In this document: one piece after another, positions 53,218 through 61,746 of the stretch | Numbering within the stretch: the first letter of the stretch is position 1 | How the letters are laid out: the number at the start of each line of letters is the position of its first letter | Assembly (NCBI RefSeq): GCF_004054195.1 | Contig: NZ_SBIW01000003.1 | Span: 434,001-498,000 of the forward strand | DNA: 64,000 bases | From: Mucilaginibacter gilvus | Lineage (GTDB): Bacteria > Bacteroidota > Bacteroidia > Sphingobacteriales > Sphingobacteriaceae | Reading direction: 5' to 3' | Program-made: the position numbers and the translations under genes | The notes under the pieces: model-generated | The model's input: only the letters and a program-made list of their open reading frames with translations | Told to the model about the DNA's origin: nothing | The model's database searches: none

Positions 53218-54144
53218 TTACTGCTGTATTGTTTTTCTTACAGGCACCTGGTCTCTATCTATAATAGCCTGCTTTTTGGGGTCTATAATGTCAATATCCT
53301 CGGGCTGGGGAATGTTGCGCATATCCAGGTTCTCTACAAAAAACCATTTGCCGTCTTTTAGTTTATAGCCATCGTAACTCAGGTCGGGGCCAAAGGTATC
53401 GGGCTTATCCTTCATTTTTGGGTCGGGCGGGGCCAGGTGGTCAAAAACGATAACACCCTGTTCGGGTACGTAACGCAGCAGCATAGATGCCTGCCGGGTA
53501 TACTCAAACACCACACGCTTACGGTTTTTGCCGTTGCCATTAAAAACGCCCATGCCCATTGCCGGTTTATTTTCCCGGTTAAACGAGATCACATCTATTA
53601 CCTTTTTATTGGACCGAACGGTGCTGCCTTTCCAACCCAGTAAAACGTAGTAGGGGTTATTGGTATCTACCCGGATGATCTTATAATACTGGGCACCGTA
53701 CCATTTGCGGTTATCGGTGAGGCTGTCTTCCGGGTTTTTTAGTAGCGGGGAGTAATCTTCCAGGGGGTACATTACCAGCTTATCGCCGGTGTTCATTTGT
53801 ATGGTGCCGTAAAAGCGATAGCTGCCGTCGGCGTTCATAATATGCCAGCTGATGATACGGAAACGATTATCGGGCGCTTTAATGATGCTAACACTTTTTA
53901 CCGAATCGAACGGGAAACGGAATGAATTGTTAACTCTTAAGGCAGCTACCAGCGTAGGGATGAACTTATAGTTGGCCGCTTTACGGGCCAGGTCGTCGGT
54001 ATCGTTTATAAAGCGTTTGCCCAGGTTGGCCAGGCTATCCTGGTACATGCGCAGCAGTTTTTGATTGCCACTGTCATCTGAATGCTGGGCAAAGGAAAGG
54101 GTGGAAACAAATAGGAGGGTAAAAGCTAAAAAGAAAACTTTCAT
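53218..54144 (-). CDS. Exported hypothetical protein
   Basis: A 308-residue protein with a signal peptide (MKVFFLAFTLLFVSTLSFAQ) at the ATG at 54144; a longer frame begins 15 codons upstream but would spoil this signal, so it is not used. The mature part is soluble, aromatic-rich and tryptophan-containing (MNADGSYRFYGTIQMNTGDK, WYGAQYYKIIRVDTNNPYYV). I do not recognise the family with confidence; the sequence is like exported Bacteroidota proteins of unknown function. It is separated by 67 nt from the thiolase on the same strand and has no evident functional link. Confidence 0.65.
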   Translation of the reverse strand: MKVFFLAFTLLFVSTLSFAQHSDDSGNQKLLRMYQDSLANLGKRFINDTDDLARKAANYKFIPTLVAALRVNNSFRFPFDSVKSVSIIKAPDNRFRIISWHIMNADGSYRFYGTIQMNTGDKLVMYPLEDYSPLLKNPEDSLTDNRKWYGAQYYKIIRVDTNNPYYVLLGWKGSTVRSNKKVIDVISFNRENKPAMGMGVFNGNGKNRKRVVFEYTRQASMLLRYVPEQGVIVFDHLAPPDPKMKDKPDTFGPDLSYDGYKLKDGKWFFVENLDMRNIPQPEDIDIIDPKKQAIIDRDQVPVRKTIQQ

Positions 54145-54211
54145 CAATGGGTTTACAATAAAAAATCTAACGTTAACAATAAGATTCACCTAAAATACAG
54201 CTAATTCCCTG

Positions 54212-55390
54212 TTAACGTAAATTTTCAATAATCATTGCGCTTGCGCCACCGCCGCCGTTGCATATACCCGCCGCGCCAAGCTTGCCGCCATTCTGTTGTA
54301 AAACATGTATCAGCGTAACAATAATACGCGCGCCCGAAGCGCCAAGCGGATGCCCTATAGCCACCGCTCCACCATTTACGTTAACTTTCGCGGGGTTTAA
54401 ATTTAATAATTTGTTGTTCGCAATTGCAACCACGGAGAAGGCCTCGTTTATTTCGAAGAAATCAATCTGATCTGCCGATACTCCAGCTTTATGCAATGCC
54501 AGTGGGATCGCTTTTGAAGGGGCGGTAGTAAAATATTCCGGTGCTTGCTGTGCATCGGCGTAAGAAACTATTTTGGCTAAAGGCTTTATACCCATCGCTT
54601 CGGCTTTTTCTTTACTCATTAATACCAGCGCCGCAGCGCCGTCATTAAGGGTAGAAGCATTGGCGGCGGTAACGGTACCGTCTTTTTTAAACACCGGTTT
54701 TAGCGTGGGGATCTTATCGAATTTCACGGCAGCAGGTTCCTCATCATTGCTAAATAAGCTTACTTCGCCTTTTTTATCTTTTAGCTCTACCGGGGTTATC
54801 TCGTCGGCAAACTTCCCGGCAGCTTGCGATGCCTGCGTGCGTTTGTACGATTCTATCGCGAAAGCATCCTGGTCTTCGCGGGTAACGTTGCAATCTACAG
54901 CGCAAAGTTCGGCAGCGGATCCCATGTGGTAGTCGTTATATACATCCCATAGGCCGTCTTTCACCAAGCCATCGGTTATCTGGCCGTTGCCTAAGCGGTA
55001 ACCATTGCGGGCCTTATCCAAATAATAGGGCACATTGCTCATGCTTTCCATACCGCCTGCCAGTACAATATCGTTATCGCCATTGGCGATGCTTTGGGCG
55101 GCCAGCATTATAGCCTTCATGCCCGAAGCGCAAACCTTATTAACCGTAGTAGCGGGCATAAAAGGCAGGCCGGCAAATATTGCGGCCTGGGTAGCAGGTG
55201 CCTGGCCCAAATTGGCCGACAATACGTTGCCCATATAAACTTCCTGGATATCGGAGGGTTGCAAACCGGCTTTTTCAACTGCCGACTTAATAACCACAGC
55301 GCCCAAAGCCGTAGCCGATAAATTTGCAAGGCTGCCGCCGAAACTGCCGATAGGGGTACGCGTTGCCGATACGATATGTACTTCTTTCAT
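54212..55390 (-). CDS. Acetyl-CoA C-acetyltransferase (thiolase)
   Basis: A 392-residue thiolase that joins or splits acyl-CoA by Claisen chemistry. The acyl-accepting Cys lies in VNKVCASGMKAIML (about 88), the active-site His in AIGHPLGASGARI (about 346), and the second Cys in GAAGICNGGGGASAM (about 376). The NEAF motif is INEAFSVVA (about 315). Length and the VCASG motif fit the biosynthetic, acetoacetyl-CoA-forming group; a beta-oxidation role cannot be excluded. The promoter box TAACTTTG lies 30 nt before the ATG. Independent of neighbours. Confidence 0.93.
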   Translation of the reverse strand: MKEVHIVSATRTPIGSFGGSLANLSATALGAVVIKSAVEKAGLQPSDIQEVYMGNVLSANLGQAPATQAAIFAGLPFMPATTVNKVCASGMKAIMLAAQSIANGDNDIVLAGGMESMSNVPYYLDKARNGYRLGNGQITDGLVKDGLWDVYNDYHMGSAAELCAVDCNVTREDQDAFAIESYKRTQASQAAGKFADEITPVELKDKKGEVSLFSNDEEPAAVKFDKIPTLKPVFKKDGTVTAANASTLNDGAAALVLMSKEKAEAMGIKPLAKIVSYADAQQAPEYFTTAPSKAIPLALHKAGVSADQIDFFEINEAFSVVAIANNKLLNLNPAKVNVNGGAVAIGHPLGASGARIIVTLIHVLQQNGGKLGAAGICNGGGGASAMIIENLR

Positions 55391-55420
55391 GATGTTGGAT
55401 GCCTTTTATATTTGGTGGCG

Positions 55421-55428
55421 CAAAGTTA
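55421..55428 (-). promoter_or_regulatory. -7 box (TAACTTTG) of the thiolase gene
   Basis: On the minus strand TAACTTTG matches TAnnTTTG and leaves a 30-nt leader to the ATG at 55390. Confidence 0.5.
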
Positions 55429-55483
55429 TATTTTTTGCTTTAAGAATAACGCGGTGTGGATAATTTATTATGCATGCATAGTA

Positions 55484-55998
55484 TTAGCCAGCATTTATGC
55501 TAACCTGCATCAAGTGTTTTAAACCGGTAAATAGGACGGGAAGAAAGTACGGTGTGGCTGTGTGGCTATCGTCAAAGCTTATACAGATGGAGGAGAGTAT
55601 GTTACCTTCTATTTCCATTAATTTTTTGCCGTCGGCATTATTCCATACATATATCATCCGCCATATGTTGGGTTGGTTCAAAGTTGCTTTAAAGCCATTA
55701 TTTAGCGTGAGTTGGAGCGTGTTGCTGAAGAATTTTGTTTCAGCATAACCCATTATTTTGCCTTCGGAGGTTTTAAAGTGATGTCACCGTTGCCAGCACC
55801 CAGTGCGGTAATGGAATTATCGTCGGTTTGAAGGATTGTTGCCGACGAAAACATCCCTTCGTTGTAAATTTTACCGTACTGGTTTTGCCCGTCGGTTAGG
55901 CTATAGTCGGGTGCGAACCAGCCATTTGTTACCAGCCAGAGTTTGTCGCCTTTTAAATAGATAAATTGTTGTAGGACATTCAGGGTAAATGTTTTTAT
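55484..55998 (-). pseudogene. Decayed gene for a tubby/LURP-like protein related to the gene at 56225
   Basis: Two minus-strand frames join into one product. The first (LKGDKLWLVTNGWFAPDYSL ... GAGNGDITLK) ends in a TAA at 55753-55755. The second (KTSEGKIMGYAETKFFSNTL, NNGFKATLNQPNIWRMIYVW) continues to 55484. Adding one A in the run at 55771-55774 restores GDITLKTSEGKIMGYAETKF, so a one-base loss explains the split. The natural start position, 5 nt after a TATCTTTA box, now reads ATA at 55998. So the gene has at least two lesions. The shared LTDGQxxYGK and NGFxAT motifs tie it to the intact neighbour in the SPFH operon. Confidence 0.7.
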
Positions 55999-56002
55999 AG
56001 CT

Positions 56003-56013
56003 ATAAAGATATC
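56003..56013 (-). promoter_or_regulatory. Shared promoter box, copy at the decayed paralogue
   Basis: ATAAAGATATC on the plus strand is identical to 57647-57657 at the SPFH operon. On the minus strand it contains TATCTTTA, a -7-like box five nucleotides before the lost start codon. Confidence 0.5.
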
Positions 56014-56051
56014 GTGTCGTACTGAAAAAGTTTACACTTTTACTCATCAAT

Positions 56052-56216
56052 TCAATCCTTTTTTTTTCGCGTAGCTTTCTTGCGGCTGGCCAGCGCTTGC
56101 TGCAGCAAATATTCTATCTGCCCGTTGGTGCTGCGGAATTCTTCGGCGCCCCAGGCCTCTATTTCCTTGAGTACCTCGGGGTTTATTCTCAATATAAATG
56201 CTTTTTTCTCTGCCAT
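56052..56216 (-). CDS. Arc-type ribbon-helix-helix DNA-binding protein
   Basis: A 54-residue protein from the ATG at 56216 to TGA at 56052-56054. It starts MAEKKAFILRINPEVLKEIE, the beta-strand-plus-helix pattern of the Arc/MetJ/HicB-type ribbon-helix-helix fold. A second helix (STNGQIEYLLQQALASRKK) and a lysine-rich tail follow. Such proteins bind DNA as dimers; the N-terminal strand reads the major groove. It is the third gene of the SPFH operon, 8 nt after the tubby-like gene, so it could control its own operon. Another possibility is an antitoxin, but no toxin gene is adjacent. Confidence 0.8.
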   Translation of the reverse strand: MAEKKAFILRINPEVLKEIEAWGAEEFRSTNGQIEYLLQQALASRKKATRKKKD

Positions 56217-56224
56217 TACACTCC

Positions 56225-56761
56225 TTATGCCGAAACCGCTGCCGCCGCCTGTGCCTGCCGCAGTAAAATTAAGTTCACACCAATTAAAGTAAACAAAGGG
56301 ATATTAAGATTTACCTTCTGCGGAGATGCATCAATCTGTATCTTAAAGGGCGTTTTTATCCCGAATGGTTTCTGTATGATTTGCAGTATATCGCCCTGTG
56401 CTGCGCTGGCAAGCGTTAAAGCTTTGGTAAATAGCTTTTTGTACAAGTAAGTAGCTTCGAAGCCATTATCCAGCTTTAGTAAAGTGTCGCGTTTCCAGCG
56501 CTGGGGTTCAATGGTGCCAATGGTTTGGTCGTCATCCTTATTCAGCAGCATAGCGCATTTAAACCAACCCTTGTGCTTTATAGTCCAGCTGCCCTCGGCG
56601 GTTTCTATGATTGCGTACTTGCGCCAATGGCTTTTGTAACTCAGTTTACCATATACCAACTGGCCGTCTGTAAGCTCGTAATAAGGGAAGAACCACTTAT
56701 GACGGGTAATAAACAGCTCATTTGTTTTTATCTGGTCAAAATTCCGGAAATTGTTTATCAT
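56225..56761 (-). CDS. Tubby/LURP-like membrane-associated protein
   Basis: A 178-residue protein. A compact run of antiparallel strands (YELTDGQLVYGKLSYKSHW, KYAIIETAEGSWTIKHKGWF, RDTLLKLDNGFEATYLYK) resembles the tubby-C/LURP-one/scramblase fold; the fold call is by pattern only. The C-terminal segment (IPLFTLIGVNLILLRQAQA) is a possible membrane helix. The gene starts 1 nt after the SPFH stop, and the ribbon-helix-helix gene follows 8 nt later, so all three are co-transcribed. Its function may be linked to lipid membranes organised by SPFH. A decayed relative lies at 55484. Confidence 0.6.
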   Translation of the reverse strand: MINNFRNFDQIKTNELFITRHKWFFPYYELTDGQLVYGKLSYKSHWRKYAIIETAEGSWTIKHKGWFKCAMLLNKDDDQTIGTIEPQRWKRDTLLKLDNGFEATYLYKKLFTKALTLASAAQGDILQIIQKPFGIKTPFKIQIDASPQKVNLNIPLFTLIGVNLILLRQAQAAAAVSA

Positions 56762-56762
56762 C

Positions 56763-57620
56763 TTAGTGGTATAAGGTGCCTGTATTCACAACAGGGGAAA
56801 CAGCGCGCTCGCCGCATAATACTACCAGCAGGTTACTTACCATAGCTGCTTTGCGCTCTTCGTCAAGTTCTACAATGTTCTTTTCGGCCATCTTGTTCAG
56901 GGCCATTTCTACCATACCTACGGCACCCTCAACTATGAGCCTGCGCGCGGCAATAATGGCCGATGCCTGCTGGCGCTGCAACATCGCCTGTGCTATCTCA
57001 GGTGCATAGGCCAGGTGTGAGATCCGTGCTTCAACTACTTCGATGCCGGCACGTTCCAGGCGTTCGTTAAGTTCCTGCTCCAGCATGTGGCTTACCTCTT
57101 CGGCGCCGCCACGAAGAGTAATGCTGGCTGTTTCATCTTCAATATGATCATAAGGGTAAGAGTTTGCCAGGTGGCGTACCGCCGCCTCGCTTTGTATATT
57201 TACGTATTGCAGATAGTTCTCTACCGCGAACACGGCTTTAGCGGTTTCTTTTACCTGCCAAACTATTACCGCGGCAATTTCAATAGGGTTACCTACGCTG
57301 TCGTTCACTTTTAATTGCTGCCCGTTGAGGTTAAACGCACGTAAAGAAACTTTCTTTTTTACAGTGAAGGGGTTTACCCAATAAAAGCCACCAGACTTAA
57401 CCGTGCCCATGTAGTTACCAAACAGGATAAGCACGCGCGACTCATTCGGGTTTACCACGATAAGGCCGCAAAGCACTAATACAATATCTACAACCGTGAT
57501 AATCGCCCCCGAAACCGGGTTTTCTGTTACAAAGAAATATGATGCCGCCCCGCCCAGCAAAAAGAACAATAACAATGCTAAATAGCCCGAAGGCGCTGTG
57601 ATAACTTTTTCAGAGTTCAT
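56763..57620 (-). CDS. SPFH/Band 7 domain membrane protein
   Basis: A 285-residue protein with two N-terminal hydrophobic helices ([19 protein letters not shown] and [17 protein letters not shown], about 12-55), then an SPFH/prohibitin domain ([20 protein letters not shown], about 59; [20 protein letters not shown], about 112) and a coiled-coil tail with ALxxR-like repeats ([20 protein letters not shown]). Bacterial members scaffold lipid domains or regulate membrane proteases. It heads an operon with the tubby-like and ribbon-helix-helix genes. The promoter region 57641-57658 carries two GATATCA repeats 11 nt apart. Confidence 0.9.
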   Translation of the reverse strand: MNSEKVITAPSGYLALLLFFLLGGAASYFFVTENPVSGAIITVVDIVLVLCGLIVVNPNESRVLILFGNYMGTVKSGGFYWVNPFTVKKKVSLRAFNLNGQQLKVNDSVGNPIEIAAVIVWQVKETAKAVFAVENYLQYVNIQSEAAVRHLANSYPYDHIEDETASITLRGGAEEVSHMLEQELNERLERAGIEVVEARISHLAYAPEIAQAMLQRQQASAIIAARRLIVEGAVGMVEMALNKMAEKNIVELDEERKAAMVSNLLVVLCGERAVSPVVNTGTLYH

Positions 57621-57640
57621 GGTTTAAATGATTTTAAAAT

Positions 57641-57658
57641 GATATCATAAAGATATCA
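57641..57658 (-). promoter_or_regulatory. Promoter with two GATATCA repeats upstream of the SPFH operon
   Basis: GATATCA occurs at 57641-57647 and 57652-57658, 11 nt apart, about one helical turn. Between and over them lies the plus-strand ATAAAGATATC (57647-57657), whose minus-strand TATCTTTA is the -7-like box, 27 nt before the SPFH ATG. The box is identical at the decayed paralogue (56003-56013). Repeats one turn apart suit two ribbon-helix-helix dimers. Confidence 0.5.
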
Positions 57659-57708
57659 AGTTTGTTTTGATAAAAGCAAGAAAAAGCACATTTAACCGAA
57701 ACTTATAT

Positions 57709-57716
57709 TATTTTTG
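57709..57716 (+). promoter_or_regulatory. -7 box (TATTTTTG) of the HD phosphodiesterase gene
   Basis: TATTTTTG matches TAnnTTTG and ends 17 nt before the ATG at 57734. Confidence 0.45.
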
Positions 57717-57733
57717 ATAGGTTAAACTCGCAA

Positions 57734-59803
57734 ATGGCAAAATTATCATCGTCGCGGCAGAAGGCATTATTGCGCAAATACGCGCTGAATGTTAAATTTT
57801 TTATGATGATAGCCAGCGTGAGCGTTATCGTTTACGCCCTGCCCAAACAAGCCAAATTTGGCTACGAATACGAAAAAGGCAGGATCTGGAATCAAAAGGA
57901 TCTCATATCTCCCTACAATTTCGCCATCTTAAAAACCAACCAGGAGATAGAAGCCGACGAAAAAACAGCGTTGGCTACGGTAACCCCCATTTACCAGTTA
58001 AATACAGATGTGGGAAAGCAATTGGTAGAAGGATTTAAAACTGACCTGGAGATCAAATGGCATACCGCGGGTATTAACGATAAATTCAAAGCCAAATACC
58101 TGCAAACAGGTATTTCCTTACTTACTGATGTTTACACCCGTGGCATTTTTAAGCCAAATTCAAAATATCAGCAGAGCAACCCAAACTACAGGGTAACTAT
58201 ACTGAACAATAACATTGCAACCGAGCGTAATACGGCCGACCTGCTTACCCGCGAAACTGCGATTGCTTACTGTGACAACGCCATTGGCAAAGTACCGTAT
58301 GTTGACAGGGCGTTCCTGCTCAACCTGATGCAAGACAGGTTGCAAACCAACCTTACGTACGATCTGAAACTTACCCAAAGGCTGGAGCAGGAGGTAGTAG
58401 AAAACCTCTCCATTACCCGTGGTATGGTGCAAAAGGGCGAAACCATCATCAGTAAAGGCTCAGTAATAAATGATGAGGCGTTTCAAAAACTGGGCTCCTT
58501 TAAAAAGGCTTTCGAAGATAACGCGCGCATTAACGGTAACCATACGCTGGTGCTACTTGGACAGTTTTTACTGGTGGGCCTGGTTATAACGCTGCTGATG
58601 ATATTCCTTTACCTGTTTAGGCGCGATATTTATGATGACAACCGTTTGGTGAGTTTGATATTGCTTGTGGTGACCGCTATGCTGGCCACACTATCGCTCG
58701 CCATTAAGCTTCAATGGCCGGGTAATTTGTACTACATCCCTTATTGTATTGTTCCTATCATCATCCGCATATTGTTTGATACCCGTTTGGCGCTAAATAT
58801 CCACTTGCTTGTGGTACTTGTGGCCGGTTTTTTTGTACCGAACAGTTTTGAATTTGCATTTTTTGAGATCACGGCGGGGATGGTATCTATTTACAGCATC
58901 AAAAACCTGCTGCGCCGCGAGCAGTTCCTGATATCGGCACTCATTATCACCTTCGCTTACTTTGTTTCCTTTGTAGGGATATCGTTGGTTCGCGAAGGCT
59001 CGTTTAGCGCAATCGACTGGATGGACTTCCTTCCGTTTGCGGGGAGCGTAATGCTAACCTTGCTGGCTTATCCGCTTATATATGCCTTTGAAAAAATGTT
59101 TGCCATCACATCAGATATCACGCTGATAGAACTGACCAATACCAATGCGCCATTGCTGCGTGAGATGGCTTTTAGTGCGCCCGGTACGTTTCAGCATTCC
59201 TTGCAGGTGGCCAACCTTGCCGAGAATGCTATTTACTCGATAGGCGGCAACGCGTTGCTGGTTAGGGCAGGGGCCTTATACCACGATATTGGCAAAATGC
59301 AGAACCCGCTATTCTTTATAGAGAACCAAACCTCGCACTTTAACCCGCACGATAAGCTGCCTTACGAGGAAAGCGCCCAGATCATCATCCGGCATGTAAG
59401 TAAGGGAATAGAAATGGCGCGCAAAGCAAACCTGCCCGAGATCGTGATCGATTTTATTCGCACCCATCACGGCAATACAAGGGTAGACTATTTTTACCAG
59501 TCGTTTTTAAAGAATTTTCCCGAAAAATTCATCAATGAGAATATTTTTCGCTATCCCGGGCCTATACCATTCTCTAAAGAAGCCGGTGTTTTGATGCTTG
59601 CAGACTCCGTAGAAGCCGCTTCGCGCTCTTTGAAGGAGCCGGACGAGGAATCCATCAGTGTACTGGTAGATCGTATCGTGAAATACAAATTGGACCAAAA
59701 CCAGTTGAAAGACAGTAACATAACCCTGAAGGACCTCGAAACGATCAAAACTATCTTCAAACGTATGCTGATGAGTATTTATCACGTAAGGATAGATTAT
59801 TAA
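57734..59803 (+). CDS. PgpH-type (7TMR-HD) HDIG phosphodiesterase
   Basis: A 689-residue membrane protein. One N-terminal helix (FFMMIASVSVIVYAL) is followed by a large extracytoplasmic domain (to about 270), then seven membrane helices (about 275-465), and a cytosolic HD domain. The HD ligands are visible: FQHSLQVANLA (about 490), GALYHDIGK with the HD pair (about 515), and THHGNTRVDYF (about 580). PgpH proteins hydrolyse cyclic di-AMP and respond to osmotic or cell-wall stress. No diadenylate cyclase gene is nearby. The start is placed at the ATG 17 nt after a TATTTTTG box. Confidence 0.88.
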   Translation: MAKLSSSRQKALLRKYALNVKFFMMIASVSVIVYALPKQAKFGYEYEKGRIWNQKDLISPYNFAILKTNQEIEADEKTALATVTPIYQLNTDVGKQLVEGFKTDLEIKWHTAGINDKFKAKYLQTGISLLTDVYTRGIFKPNSKYQQSNPNYRVTILNNNIATERNTADLLTRETAIAYCDNAIGKVPYVDRAFLLNLMQDRLQTNLTYDLKLTQRLEQEVVENLSITRGMVQKGETIISKGSVINDEAFQKLGSFKKAFEDNARINGNHTLVLLGQFLLVGLVITLLMIFLYLFRRDIYDDNRLVSLILLVVTAMLATLSLAIKLQWPGNLYYIPYCIVPIIIRILFDTRLALNIHLLVVLVAGFFVPNSFEFAFFEITAGMVSIYSIKNLLRREQFLISALIITFAYFVSFVGISLVREGSFSAIDWMDFLPFAGSVMLTLLAYPLIYAFEKMFAITSDITLIELTNTNAPLLREMAFSAPGTFQHSLQVANLAENAIYSIGGNALLVRAGALYHDIGKMQNPLFFIENQTSHFNPHDKLPYEESAQIIIRHVSKGIEMARKANLPEIVIDFIRTHHGNTRVDYFYQSFLKNFPEKFINENIFRYPGPIPFSKEAGVLMLADSVEAASRSLKEPDEESISVLVDRIVKYKLDQNQLKDSNITLKDLETIKTIFKRMLMSIYHVRIDY

Positions 59804-59908
59804 TTATTTGGTGAATAGTTAAGTGGTTGATTAAGTGGGCTGTTTGTGGCGTTATACTGGCGTCAAGCTTATTTTCTCTAAAACTCCTCTATATAAAACG
59901 ATTTTTTT

Positions 59909-59939
59909 TTTTGACAACTTGCCCGAATTACTATATTTG
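59909..59939 (+). promoter_or_regulatory. Promoter of tRNA-Ser
   Basis: TTG at 59911-59913 in a TTTTTTG context, an 18-nt spacer, and TATATTTG at 59932-59939 give a full -33/-7 pair. Transcription should start near 59946, about 29 nt before the tRNA. Confidence 0.75.
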
Positions 59940-59974
59940 CAATCCCGAAAAATGGTACTTTATTATTAATACCT

Positions 59975-60061
59975 GGTGAGGTGCCTGAGAGGCCGAAAGG
60001 ATCAGTTTGCTAAACTGACGTACGGGCAACTGTACCGAGGGTTCGAATCCCTCCCTCACCG
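59975..60061 (+). tRNA. tRNA-Ser (anticodon GCU)
   Basis: The acceptor stem GGTGAGG (59975-59981) pairs with CCTCACC (60054-60060), followed by discriminator G. The anticodon arm TCAGT-TTGCTAA-ACTGA gives anticodon GCU, reading AGC/AGU. A long variable arm (GTACGGGCAACTGTAC) is typical of class II tRNA-Ser. The T arm GAGGGTTCGAATCCCTC is intact. The CCA end is not encoded. Its 3' end is a usual integration site; an integrase start lies 250 nt downstream. Confidence 0.95.
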
Positions 60062-60085
60062 CTTAGACCAGTATCATAGGGTTTC

Positions 60086-60120
60086 AAAAGCCTCTAAATC
60101 AACGATTTAGAGGCTTTTTT
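60086..60120 (+). terminator. Terminator of tRNA-Ser
   Basis: AAAGCCTCTAAATC and GATTTAGAGGCTTT form a long stem with a 3-nt loop, ending in six T. This also separates the tRNA from the adjacent mobile DNA. Confidence 0.85.
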
Positions 60121-60311
60121 ATTTCTGCTGCTATCACAAATCATTCATATAAGCCCAGAATAAAAAAGAGTACTTTAAGGAGTACCTGATTTTGGTTTTA
60201 CTACTCTCTAAAAGTACCATAACTATATGTAAATCAGGATGTTCGATTATCAAACATCTTGTTTTGTAAGTGCTGTGAGTCGAATTTTGTTCACTCTTAA
60301 TTCAGCATTTT
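60121..60311. other. 191-nt region between tRNA-Ser terminator and integrase fragment
   Basis: No gene. It holds two GAGTAC(T/C) units around AAAGAGTACTTTAAGGAGTACC near 60167 and a GAGTCGAATTTTG stretch near 60269. These could be attachment-site or integrase-binding sequence, but I cannot define an att core. Confidence 0.35.
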
Positions 60312-60383
60312 ATGTTAGAGAAAACCTTCAGTTTATTGGTTTACCTGAAAAAACCAAAGTTTAGAGATCTACTCCAACTATGA
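60312..60383 (+). pseudogene. N-terminal fragment of a tyrosine-type site-specific integrase
   Basis: The ATG at 60312 starts MLEKTFSLLVYLKKPK, the exact style of N-termini of Bacteroidota tyrosine recombinases (arm-binding SAM-like domain; for example MLEKSF..LFFLKKPK). The match then stops, and the frame ends at TGA 60381-60383 after seven unrelated residues, because IS21 sequence begins at about 60360. Only the first 16 or so codons of the integrase remain. Its location 250 nt after tRNA-Ser fits an integrase gene at the edge of an element. Confidence 0.6.
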
Positions 60384-60795
60384 ACGTATCGCCCTGCATA
60401 AACGGGCAAAGAACCCTTACGGTTATACGACCGATAAAGACCATATGGCCACTACCCACCGCTTTTTAACTGACTGGACACCTGATAAGTTCCTGGATTG
60501 GGCAGCCTCAATCCATAAGGATGTGCGGCTGTATATCCTTAAGATCCTTGACCGGAAGCAACACCCGGAGCAGGCTTACAAGTCCTGCCTGGGTGTTCTT
60601 GGCTTCGCCAAGAATGCCGGGAACGAGCGCTTAACGATGGCCTGCCAGCGTGCGCTCAGCTATGGTATTCATAACTATAAAACGATACAAACCATCCTGG
60701 AGAATAAGATGGACGGCTATGAGGAAAGTCTGTTTGCCGATGAGCTGCCTATGCCTAACCATGATAATATCCGGGGAAAAGACTATTACAAATAA
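60361..60795 (+). pseudogene. istA: IS21-family transposase IstA, C-terminal fragment
   Basis: About 145 codons of the IstA C-terminus remain, reading LEIYSNYERIALHKRAKNPY, then HRFLTDWTPDKFLDWAASIH, and ending FADELPMPNHDNIRGKDYYK. The DDE catalytic core and the N-terminal helix-turn-helix are missing, so it cannot transpose. The open frame has no proper start in the IS sense; an ATG at 60445 is internal. The IstB gene follows 19 nt downstream. The left junction falls directly in the integrase fragment. Confidence 0.8.
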
Positions 60796-60814
60796 CCATT
60801 AAACAACAAATAAC

Positions 60815-61561
60815 ATGAACACAAGTACATTGGACAAACTGCGGAAGATGAAGTTCTTCGGCATGTTCCATGCCTTCAAAAGCAGCATGGAAACGGGTAA
60901 AACAAATGATTATACAGCGGATGAGCTGCTGGCCCACTTGGTAGATGCCGAGTGGGACGACCGGCAAAACAGGCGTATCGAACGGCAGATACAGTATGCC
61001 AAGTTCCGCTATAAAGCCTCTGTAGAGGACGTTCATTACCATGCCGACCGAAGTATCGACCGCAACCAGATCATGCGCCTGGCAGACTGTACCTTCATTG
61101 ACCGCAATGAAAACATACTGGTTACCGGCAGCACCGGTATCGGTAAAAGCTATGTGGCTTCTGCTATCGGCTATCAGGCCTGTATGCTCGGCTACAGGGT
61201 ATTTTATGCCAGTACGCCTAAGCTATTCGCCAAACTGAAGATGGCTAAGGCAGATGGCTCCTATATCAAAGAACTCGCTAAACTGGAAAGGACACAGCTG
61301 CTCATCCTGGATGACTTCGGTATCCAGCCTTTTGATGCACAAAGCAGGGCTGCGCTGATGGAACTAATTGAAGACCGGCATGGCAAGACCTCGCTGATCA
61401 TTACTTCACAATTACCGGTAAGTAAATGGTTTGAAGTTATCGGTGAAAAAACGGTTGCTGATGCGATCCTGGACCGGATCGTTCATGATGCGCACCGCAT
61501 CGAACTGAAGGGAGAATCTATGAGAAGAAAACGCAACGTTGAACCGGAAACCAGCTACTAA
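60815..61561 (+). CDS. istB: IS21-family helper ATPase IstB
   Basis: A 248-residue AAA+-type ATPase with Walker A GSTGIGKSYVASAIG (about 106) and Walker B LLILDDFGIQPFD (about 163). Sensor I is ITSQLPVSKW (about 194), and the C-terminus RDAHRIEL-like segment (IVHDAHRIELKGESMRRKR) is typical of IstB. Length is complete. IstB loads or controls IstA at target DNA. With istA truncated it is likely inactive as a transposition factor, though it may still act in trans with an intact copy elsewhere. Confidence 0.92.
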   Translation: MNTSTLDKLRKMKFFGMFHAFKSSMETGKTNDYTADELLAHLVDAEWDDRQNRRIERQIQYAKFRYKASVEDVHYHADRSIDRNQIMRLADCTFIDRNENILVTGSTGIGKSYVASAIGYQACMLGYRVFYASTPKLFAKLKMAKADGSYIKELAKLERTQLLILDDFGIQPFDAQSRAALMELIEDRHGKTSLIITSQLPVSKWFEVIGEKTVADAILDRIVHDAHRIELKGESMRRKRNVEPETSY

Positions 61562-61746
61562 TGAAAATACCTTTTAAATAACTATTTTTGTACACGCTTT
61601 TATAGCGTTTGCTGCACGCCCCACGTCAGCTAATTGCCTGGTCAGTTTGGCCCGGAATCAGGTGGTCAACATCTCCATAACATACAGGCTGAGCCTTCAT
61701 AACCAAATCAGACAAAATTTGTACCTCGGTAAGCTGTCGGCCACGT
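61562..61746. other. Right end of the IS21 remnant and spacer
   Basis: No gene. The TGGTCA repeats at 61639-61644 and 61663-61668 mark the IS right end. The rest up to the MarR stop shows nothing I recognise. Confidence 0.5.

Larger units (their letters stand above)
60361..61690 (+). mobile_element. 5'-truncated IS21-family insertion sequence
   Basis: It comprises the end of istA and a complete istB. On the right, TGGTCA direct repeats at 61639 and 61663, with GTTTGGCCCGGAATCAGG between, are the multiple end repeats that IS21 elements carry. The left end repeats and istA start are absent. The right boundary is uncertain, between about 61670 and 61740. Confidence 0.75.

Noticed and set aside
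56052-56216. Treating the ribbon-helix-helix gene as an antitoxin
   Set aside because: No RelE/ParE/HicA-like toxin frame is adjacent; its operon partners are SPFH and tubby-like genes.
60445-60795. A separate 116-residue gene from the ATG at 60445
   Set aside because: The same frame carries IstA sequence upstream of this ATG, so it is an internal methionine of a truncated transposase.
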